Assembly: GCA_035270925.1 (NCBI GenBank)
Contig: DATESG010000016.1
Coordinates: 1-10,292, forward strand
DNA from: DATESG01 sp035270925
Lineage (GTDB): Bacteria > Bacillota_I > Bacilli_A > RFN20 > CAG-826
Length of the DNA stretch: 10,292 nucleotides
Direction: 5' to 3'
Positions 5,705-10,292 of this stretch are shown piece after piece. The first letter of the stretch is position 1, and the number at the start of each line of letters is the position of its first letter. The position numbers were made by a program, and so were the translations under genes. The notes below the pieces were generated by a model that saw nothing but the letters and a program-made list of their open reading frames with translations, was not told where the DNA came from and searched no databases.

Positions 5705-6657
5705 TTGGCACCTCTAAGCGTCACAAGCGCCGCAGCCAAATCATCAACGTTTCTAATTTTATTGATGTCCAGCGGAGCACCGTTATCGATGAGTTGACGA
5801 ATAAATGCATATAAAGCCGGCACCTCTAGTGAATAGTCTTCTTTAATATCACTAAATAATGCATGCGGAGTTGTTTCTTCAATAATCCGTCCGTCTTTCA
5901 TCACAATCACGTTACTCGCATATTGTAAGACGATATCCATATCGTGTGTAACAAGAATAATTGTGGTTCCGCCATCATGAATCTTTTTAAATAAATTCAT
6001 CATTTGTTTGGCGTTAAGTGGGTCTAAACCAGCAGTTGGTTCATCGAGTACGAGCACTTGCGGACGGAGGGCTAAAATGCCCGCAATGGCGACTCGACGT
6101 TTTTCACCCCCTGATAAATCAAAGGGACTACGTTCATAATAAGTCTCATCAAGTCCCACTAACTCAAGCGCGTGTTTCGCGGCTTCAACTGCGTCTTGTT
6201 CGGAAACATTAAAATTACGTGGGCCAAAAGCAACGTCTTTTAAAACGGTGTCGGCGAATAGTTGATATTCCGGAAATTGAAAGACAACACCCACTTTGGA
6301 GCGAAGACTCTTCTTCTTAAATCCCTCATATTTTAATAACTCAGTTTTGATAGAGTTAAGTCGATTTTTACGTTCAATAGTGACTTTTTTGTTTTTGAGT
6401 TTTTTATCAATTGTCTTAAGATACTTTTTATATTTTATTGGCGTAACAGCTTCTTTTCCCACACTAACAAATCCATCAGTCGGAGTTAAAAGAGCGTTGA
6501 TTTGCTGAATTAAAGTTGATTTGCCACTGCCAGTATGACCGATAATCGCAGTAAAAGAGCCCTCTTTTATTTCGATGTCAATATCATGTAGTGCATCATA
6601 TTGAAAGGGTGAGCGTGGTGAGTAAACAAAATCTAGGTGATGAAATATTACTGCCAT
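5701..6657 (-). CDS. ecfA2: ECF transporter ATPase EcfA2, with a lysine-rich insertion
   Basis: Complete 318-residue ABC ATPase, the second nucleotide-binding subunit of the ECF module. Walker A G-H-T-G-S-G-K-S-T is at 40-48, the Q loop in V-V-F-Q-F-P-E-Y-Q-L-F (Gln127), the signature L-S-G-G-E at 181-185, Walker B V-L-V-L-D-E-P at 201-207 (Glu206), and the switch His238 in V-T-H-D. The FQFPEYQLF string marks EcfA2 rather than EcfA1. It is about 30-40 residues longer than usual EcfA2 because residues 74-121, between the Walker A strand and the Q loop, hold an extra lysine-rich helical-looking stretch (16 Lys and 3 Arg in 47 residues). The reading frame is intact across it. The start overlaps the ecfA1 end by 10 bp, with an AGGTGA site 4 bp upstream. 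All catalytic residues are present. Confidence 0.96.
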   Translation of the reverse strand: MAVIFHHLDFVYSPRSPFQYDALHDIDIEIKEGSFTAIIGHTGSGKSTLIQQINALLTPTDGFVSVGKEAVTPIKYKKYLKTIDKKLKNKKVTIERKNRLNSIKTELLKYEGFKKKSLRSKVGVVFQFPEYQLFADTVLKDVAFGPRNFNVSEQDAVEAAKHALELVGLDETYYERSPFDLSGGEKRRVAIAGILALRPQVLVLDEPTAGLDPLNAKQMMNLFKKIHDGGTTIILVTHDMDIVLQYASNVIVMKDGRIIEETTPHALFSDIKEDYSLEVPALYAFIRQLIDNGAPLDINKIRNVDDLAAALVTLRGAK

Positions 6658-7466
6658 AATTCACCTGCAAGGCCATCTAAATCATGGCTTTTCACTTCCA
6701 GCCCTTGTTTTGCCAGCGCTTCTTTTAGGCGATAGATAAACGGTAAATCGAGACTAATTGAATGGAGAGTTTCCGCATGTTGATATACTTCTTCGGGCCG
6801 ACCTTGAAGGATAATTTGGCCTTCACTAAAAACAATGATTTCATCACTAGCAAGTGTTTCTTCAATATCATGCGTAATACTAATGACGGTTAAATCAGGA
6901 TTATCACGTTTCATTCCTTTAACAATTTCACCAATTTCACGTTTGCCCCGTGGATCAAGCATCGCCGTTGCTTCATCTAAAATAATCATTTTCGGATTCA
7001 GCGCTAAAACACCAGCAATAGCCACCCGTTGTTTTTGCCCACCGCTTAGATTAGTTGGTTCTTTATCTAAAAACTCACTCATTCCGACTTCGCCGGCAAA
7101 GCGTTCAATGATTTCATCCATTTTCGCGGATGGGACTTGACGGTTTTCAAGGCCAAAGGCAATATCATCACGGACGGTAGAGCCAATAAATTGGTTATCC
7201 GGATTTTGGAAGACGATTCCTAAATCCATTCTAATGTTGGCAAGATTTTGCTCATTGAGCCGTTGGTCGAAAATGTAAATTTCGCCTGATTGTGCTTCAA
7301 GTAACCCGGCAATCAGTTTAGCAAATGTTGATTTACCGCTGCCATTATGGCCAATCACAGAAACATAACTTCCTCTTTTAATGCTTAAAGAGACGTCATT
7401 GACCACGTCTTTTTCATTATCATAGGAGTAAAATAGATTTTTTATAATTAGTGCGTTGTTATTCAT
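6648..7466 (-). CDS. ecfA1: ECF transporter ATPase EcfA1
   Basis: Complete 272-residue ABC ATPase, pairing with EcfA2 to power ECF-type import. Walker A G-H-N-G-S-G-K-S-T is at 39-47, the Q loop in I-V-F-Q-N-P-D-N-Q-F (Gln87), the signature L-S-G-G-Q at 140-144, Walker B M-I-I-L-D-E-A at 160-166 (Glu165), and the switch His199. The FQNPDNQF string and the D-E-A-T-A-M-L-D-P segment are diagnostic for EcfA1. I chose the ATG at 7466, which gives the usual family N terminus. A TTG five codons upstream (7481) is possible but adds only M-K-R-I-K. The start overlaps the end of the dCMP deaminase gene by 8 bp, and the ribosome site is weak, suggesting coupled translation. Confidence 0.95.
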   Translation of the reverse strand: MNNNALIIKNLFYSYDNEKDVVNDVSLSIKRGSYVSVIGHNGSGKSTFAKLIAGLLEAQSGEIYIFDQRLNEQNLANIRMDLGIVFQNPDNQFIGSTVRDDIAFGLENRQVPSAKMDEIIERFAGEVGMSEFLDKEPTNLSGGQKQRVAIAGVLALNPKMIILDEATAMLDPRGKREIGEIVKGMKRDNPDLTVISITHDIEETLASDEIIVFSEGQIILQGRPEEVYQHAETLHSISLDLPFIYRLKEALAKQGLEVKSHDLDGLAGELWQ

Positions 7467-7950
7467 TTTTATTCTTTTCAAATTTCATTACGAGTTCACG
7501 GCCGTTAAATGGACGCGAGCTCACGCCGGCTAGTTCAAAGATTTTGCGACTGGCTCTGGTTGTGAGTTCATCATGATATTTATCCGAGAGGAATACGACT
7601 TCTTTAATACCTGATTGAACAATTGCTTTCGCACATTCATTACAGGGGAATAAAGTTGCATATAGTGAGCAGCCTTTTAAAGAGGCGCCATTTCTGGTAT
7701 TTAAGATCGCATTAAACTCAGCGTGACACACATAAAGGTACTTAGAGTTAAGGTCATCCCCTTTTTCCCAAGGCAAATCTTCATCATTAATTCCAATTGG
7801 CATTCCGTTATAGCCCACACTGACGACTTTGTGTTCTTGATCAGCAATGCAAGCTCCGACCTGGGTGCTTGGGTCTTTACTACGTTCGCTTGATAAGAGG
7901 GCAATTCCCATGAAATATTCGTCCCAATTAATGTAATTTTCTCGTTTCAT
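7459..7950 (-). CDS. deoxycytidylate (dCMP) deaminase, ComEB-type
   Basis: Complete 163-residue zinc deaminase converting dCMP to dUMP, feeding thymidylate synthesis. The active-site motifs are intact: C-H-A-E (His76 zinc ligand, Glu78 proton shuttle) and P-C-x-x-C (Cys103 and Cys106 zinc ligands). The N-terminal K-D-P-S-T-Q-V-G-A and the V-G-Y-N-G-M-P segment are characteristic of dCMP deaminases rather than cytidine or riboflavin-pathway deaminases. The ATG at 7950 has a GGAGGG site; a longer reading to 8034 runs through the promoter and is not credible. First gene of the ECF-truA operon, just after an extended -10 promoter. In Bacillus the homologue comEB sits in a competence operon; here the neighbours are unrelated to competence. 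Confidence 0.95.
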   Translation of the reverse strand: MKRENYINWDEYFMGIALLSSERSKDPSTQVGACIADQEHKVVSVGYNGMPIGINDEDLPWEKGDDLNSKYLYVCHAEFNAILNTRNGASLKGCSLYATLFPCNECAKAIVQSGIKEVVFLSDKYHDELTTRASRKIFELAGVSSRPFNGRELVMKFEKNKNE

Positions 7951-7972
7951 ATTCCCTCCATTTATCATGTAG

Positions 7973-7981
7973 ATTATAACA
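7973..7981 (-). promoter_or_regulatory. extended -10 promoter of the dCMP deaminase-ecf-truA operon
   Basis: Minus strand TGTTATAAT: a perfect TATAAT with the TGn extension, 22 bp before the dCMP deaminase ATG. The -35 position (7996-8001) reads AGTAAA, a poor match, which is tolerated at extended -10 promoters. It lies between the lipoprotein terminator and the operon. Confidence 0.7.
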
Positions 7982-8030
7982 TAATTAAAAGTTGTTTTAC
8001 TATTGAGAAGTATCACCAAAAGTCCTATAA

Positions 8031-8071
8031 ACAAAAAGAAAAGACTAAGGATGGGAACACTTAATCTTTTC
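8031..8071 (-). terminator. intrinsic terminator of the beta-propeller lipoprotein gene
   Basis: Minus strand: GAAAAGATTAAG and CTTAGTCTTTTC form a 12-bp stem with one mismatch (8038-8049 with 8060-8071) around a 10-nt loop, followed by TTTTTGTTT. It starts 20 bp after the stop of the lipoprotein gene. Confidence 0.85.
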
Positions 8072-8090
8072 TCGATGAATTTTTACGTTT

Positions 8091-10040
8091 TTAGACGGCT
8101 TGCGGAATGACGAGAATCTTTTCTAACACGGTTTTAGCCGCAATATCATAAGTTACAACTTGATGATCCGATAAAGTATAAACATAGCCTTCAATCATCA
8201 CTGCCCGGTCAACCCCAACATAATATTGATCACTTGCTGGATGTTCAATAATGATTGGCGCGGAGATTGGCGCGGCAAGGCTAAAGTCAATCAGGAACAA
8301 GTAGTAATAACTATGATAATTAAAATACCAGTTATCAATATAAGCTTCGCTAGGCACTGGAGTGTAACCATATTCATAAGCTTCAACTGGAAAACCGAAT
8401 AGTCCATTAGTGGGTGAGACTAATAAGGCTTTATGGTTCCATAAGGCTTCCGAATAACTATAGGACCAGGAAAATTCTTTTTCTTCTTCACTATTTAAGG
8501 TTCTAGTTTGGATTTCGCTCGCCCCCCCACTCGTGGTGTTATAGGCCGTCAGCTTCATCCCTGAAATAGTTCCGTTATTATCCGCATCATAGCCAATCCC
8601 TAACAGTTTATTTTCACCCCATGGATGTTGATAAGTATCAAAACCAGGCAGATGAATTTCATCAGTAATGACTGGTGAAGTTGGATCACTTAAATCAATA
8701 ATATAAAGAGGGTCTTGTTGTAAAAAGGTCACGATATACGCACTGGTTCCCAAAAACCTTACCGACTTGATTGACTCAAGCGGCTTTCCTAAGCCTTCAC
8801 TAAGGTGTGAGACTAGCGTGAAACCGTCTTTAGCGGCATTAAGTTTTAAAACGTATAGGTGGTTATCAACAAAACGTTTATAACTTTCCCACGAATAAGC
8901 ATTATCTGAGTTTGTGATCCATGTCGCCCCTTGATTAGTGGTCGCGACCCGGAGGTAGCCATTATAATAATCCATTGAAAATTGATTTAGCATTCCGCCT
9001 TCAACAATGCCCGCGGCGACAAAGTCCATTTTCGCCTTATCAACATCAAGCGAGAATTGACTAATCGTCATGCTTTGATAATATTTGTTACTCTCATAAA
9101 GATAATTCGTATCACTGATATATAAGTCGCTGAGCGAAACATATATTTGCTTGTATGAGTAGCCAGCGCCTAAATAAGCCGAAGCGTTATAGGTTATTTT
9201 GTTTGGATTGGGGTCAAGTTTAATCCCGGTTAAAACGCTCATCCCATTAGCAGGCGTGTCGCTGAAATAATATATTTGGTCATAATCAACGAACTTGGTC
9301 TCAGCACCTAAGGTAAAACTTGGTCGTAATTCGTTTTCGGCATCATATAAATATTTATGACCGATCAGAAAGAGACTATTTTCAATCAAACGGTGATCAA
9401 GAAAGTTACTATCGGTTTCAAGGCGATAAACAACTTCTAAAGTTTCGCGCTCAATCACAAGCACAGTTCCGGTTGGCGAATACCACATCCAGGAAACACA
9501 AGCATAATCGTCGCCTTCACTGACGCCACAACTATTTGGAAACGTTTCAAATTTATAGCCGACAACAACTAGATACTCCTCGAGTAGATAGAGGCCATCA
9601 ACGTAAACGTTATCTAAATCGATTAAACTTTGATAAGTAATTTCGTGCTCATCATCGACCTCAAAAACATGGACACGGTTTTGATAACGTGGCGCATAAT
9701 AAATTTGATAACCATCGGTTTTTACAATATCGCCCTCATCTACTCCGGCAACTTGAACGTTGGTATCAACATAATCTCGTCCACTCGCATCGCCACTGGC
9801 TTCGGGTCCCGTTGGTTGGGGAGCGGTATCTTGGAAACTTGCATTAGGTGCATCAGAATTAGTACTTTGTGATTGTTGAATAAGACTTACAAGTTTTTGC
9901 TTACTTCCGACTTTATTAACATTAGCCTTTACTAGTTCTCCGCTATTCGGCACACCACAACTAGCGGCCAGGAGTGAAAACGCCAGTAGCGCAGAAAAGA
10001 TCGCACTCTTATAGGTTTTGCGTTCATTAATTAACTTCAT
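8091..10040 (-). CDS. secreted beta-propeller domain lipoprotein (Beta_propel / COG4880 family)
   Basis: Complete 649-residue protein. Residues 1-28 form a lipoprotein signal: basic start (MKLINERKTYK), hydrophobic core, and A-A-S-C (25-28) with Cys28 as the likely lipidated residue. A low-complexity Ser/Gln/Pro/Gly linker (about 50-88) follows. Then comes the family hallmark T-N-V-Q-V-A-G-V-D-E-G-D-I-V-K-T-D-G (93-110), opening a C-terminal propeller distantly related to WD-40 repeats. Repeated strand patterns follow, including Y-I-I-D-L-S-D-P (446-453) and G-I-G-Y-D-A-D-N-N-G (481-490). Cys171 and Cys181 could form a disulfide outside the cell. The ATG at 10040 has an AAAGGAG site 7 bp upstream; an upstream reading to 10103 adds 21 non-signal-like residues. 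Function of the family is unknown; a surface binding or scaffold role is guesswork. Single-gene unit with its own terminator. Confidence 0.92.
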   Translation of the reverse strand: MKLINERKTYKSAIFSALLAFSLLAASCGVPNSGELVKANVNKVGSKQKLVSLIQQSQSTNSDAPNASFQDTAPQPTGPEASGDASGRDYVDTNVQVAGVDEGDIVKTDGYQIYYAPRYQNRVHVFEVDDEHEITYQSLIDLDNVYVDGLYLLEEYLVVVGYKFETFPNSCGVSEGDDYACVSWMWYSPTGTVLVIERETLEVVYRLETDSNFLDHRLIENSLFLIGHKYLYDAENELRPSFTLGAETKFVDYDQIYYFSDTPANGMSVLTGIKLDPNPNKITYNASAYLGAGYSYKQIYVSLSDLYISDTNYLYESNKYYQSMTISQFSLDVDKAKMDFVAAGIVEGGMLNQFSMDYYNGYLRVATTNQGATWITNSDNAYSWESYKRFVDNHLYVLKLNAAKDGFTLVSHLSEGLGKPLESIKSVRFLGTSAYIVTFLQQDPLYIIDLSDPTSPVITDEIHLPGFDTYQHPWGENKLLGIGYDADNNGTISGMKLTAYNTTSGGASEIQTRTLNSEEEKEFSWSYSYSEALWNHKALLVSPTNGLFGFPVEAYEYGYTPVPSEAYIDNWYFNYHSYYYLFLIDFSLAAPISAPIIIEHPASDQYYVGVDRAVMIEGYVYTLSDHQVVTYDIAAKTVLEKILVIPQAV

Positions 10041-10070
10041 ATGGTTGCTCCTTTGATTATATAAGCAAGC

Positions 10071-10109
10071 GATAATGTGCGATTTTTTTACTAACTCAGT
10101 CACATTATC
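10071..10109. repeat. 9-bp perfect inverted repeat in the lipoprotein gene leader
   Basis: GATAATGTG (10071-10079) and CACATTATC (10101-10109) are exact reverse complements separated by 21 bp, centre spacing 30 bp. They lie between the ATG and the candidate promoter, so they could act as a leader hairpin or as paired protein-binding half sites. Confidence 0.55.
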
Positions 10110-10138
10110 AACAACGATAATTGCTACTAGATACTTAT

Positions 10139-10144
10139 ATTATA
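10139..10144 (-). promoter_or_regulatory. candidate -10 box of the lipoprotein gene
   Basis: A perfect TATAAT on the minus strand, about 100 bp before the ATG, in an AT-rich run. The -35 position is poor (TTATTG at 17-bp spacing). Use of it would give a leader of roughly 90 nt containing the inverted repeat at 10071-10109. Confidence 0.4.
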
Positions 10145-10222
10145 TATTAGTTAGCGGAAAACAATAAAAACAACCGTTATCATCGTAACTGATTAATTTA
10201 TCGTAATTAGTTAAAGGGAGAA

Positions 10223-10292
10223 CTATTTTTTAATGATTTGTACTTCGTAAGGACGTAAATGTTTTTGATGATCCTTAAAATCAATATAGTTA
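10223..10292 (-). CDS. C-terminal end of a gene cut by the edge, possibly GH13 alpha-glucosidase
   Basis: An open frame enters from the right edge and stops at TAG (10223-10225), giving 22 residues: NYIDFKDHQKH followed by LRPYEVQIIKK. The L-R-P-Y-E-V-x-I ending closely resembles the last beta strand of GH13 alpha-glucosidases and oligo-1,6-glucosidases, where the C-terminal domain typically closes with a P-Y/W-E-A/V pattern. That is pattern recognition on a short piece; other proteins could end this way. Codon use matches the neighbouring genes. No convincing terminator follows, only AT-rich imperfect repeats. Confidence 0.5.
   Translation of the reverse strand, partial: NYIDFKDHQKHLRPYEVQIIKK

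Noticed and set aside
7467..7481. TTG start for EcfA1 five codons upstream
   Set aside because: It adds only five residues, has no better ribosome site, and increases the overlap with the preceding gene; kept as a minor alternative.
7951..8034. Upstream start for dCMP deaminase
   Set aside because: It would cover the extended -10 promoter and lacks a ribosome site; the ATG at 7950 follows GGAGGG and gives the normal family N terminus.
10056..10061. TATAAT just before the ribosome site of the lipoprotein gene
   Set aside because: A transcript from it would begin inside the Shine-Dalgarno sequence and so would be poorly translated; the TATAAT at 10139-10144 is more plausible.
10041..10103. 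Upstream start for the beta-propeller lipoprotein
   Set aside because: It would push the signal peptide 21 residues inward; the ATG at 10040 has an AAAGGAG site and starts a normal lipoprotein signal.
10182..10215. Imperfect direct and inverted repeats read as a terminator for the right-edge gene
   Set aside because: The best stem (about 9 bp with a mismatch) is almost entirely A/T and is not followed directly by a T run; treated as part of the motif-rich region instead.

Overview
The window looks like a chromosomal segment of a low-GC Gram-positive bacterium (Bacillota, class Bacilli in the broad sense). Four things point that way: purine-rich Shine-Dalgarno sites (GGAGG/GAGGT type), tRNA genes with encoded CCA ends, short U-tailed intrinsic terminators, and the Firmicutes-type order ecfA1-ecfA2-ecfT-truA ... 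rplM-rpsI. UGA is a true stop (end of ecfA2) and Trp is written TGG, so the organism uses the standard bacterial code; this argues against Mycoplasma/Spiroplasma but allows an Acholeplasma/Izemoplasma-like or Erysipelotrichia-like lineage. That placement is inference. Every recognisable gene lies on the minus strand, so transcription runs from high to low coordinates.

Right edge (10292 to about 8030): the last 22 codons of a gene cut by the edge, probably a GH13-type sugar hydrolase. A 182-bp non-coding region with repeated TTATC/GATAA motifs follows. Next is a large secreted lipoprotein of the C-terminal beta-propeller family, closed by its own terminator.

Centre (about 7980 to 4104): a compact operon of dCMP deaminase, ecfA1, ecfA2, ecfT and truA, with start/stop overlaps or near contact throughout. 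ecfA1-ecfA2-ecfT encode the shared energising module (two ATPases plus transmembrane scaffold) of group II ECF vitamin/metal importers. No substrate-binding S component lies in the window, so S proteins must be encoded elsewhere. truA makes tRNA pseudouridine and dCMP deaminase supplies dUMP.

Left-centre (4107 to 2311): a YebC/YeeN-family translation factor gene sits between truA and rplM. After it comes rplM-rpsI (uL13, uS9) with its own strong promoter, a short leader that may be an L13 autoregulatory element, and a strong terminator. The stretch 2165-2310 holds no gene I can support.

tRNA block (2164 to 1621): four tRNA genes, Ile(GAU), Val(CAC), Thr(UGU) and Leu(UAG). A terminator after tRNA-Ile and a candidate promoter before tRNA-Val suggest two transcription units.

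Left edge (1539 to 1): a membrane-anchored alpha/beta hydrolase followed 3 bp later by the N-terminal 164 codons of a GH3 beta-glucosidase cut by the edge. The two sugar-hydrolase fragments at the ends suggest an organism that uses plant- or host-derived oligosaccharides.

Most of the window is housekeeping. I found no clear new defence, mobile or RNA system. The best leads are the EcfA2 lysine-rich insertion, the rplM leader, the motif-rich region upstream of the lipoprotein, and the placement of yebC and dCMP deaminase in the translation/ECF cluster.
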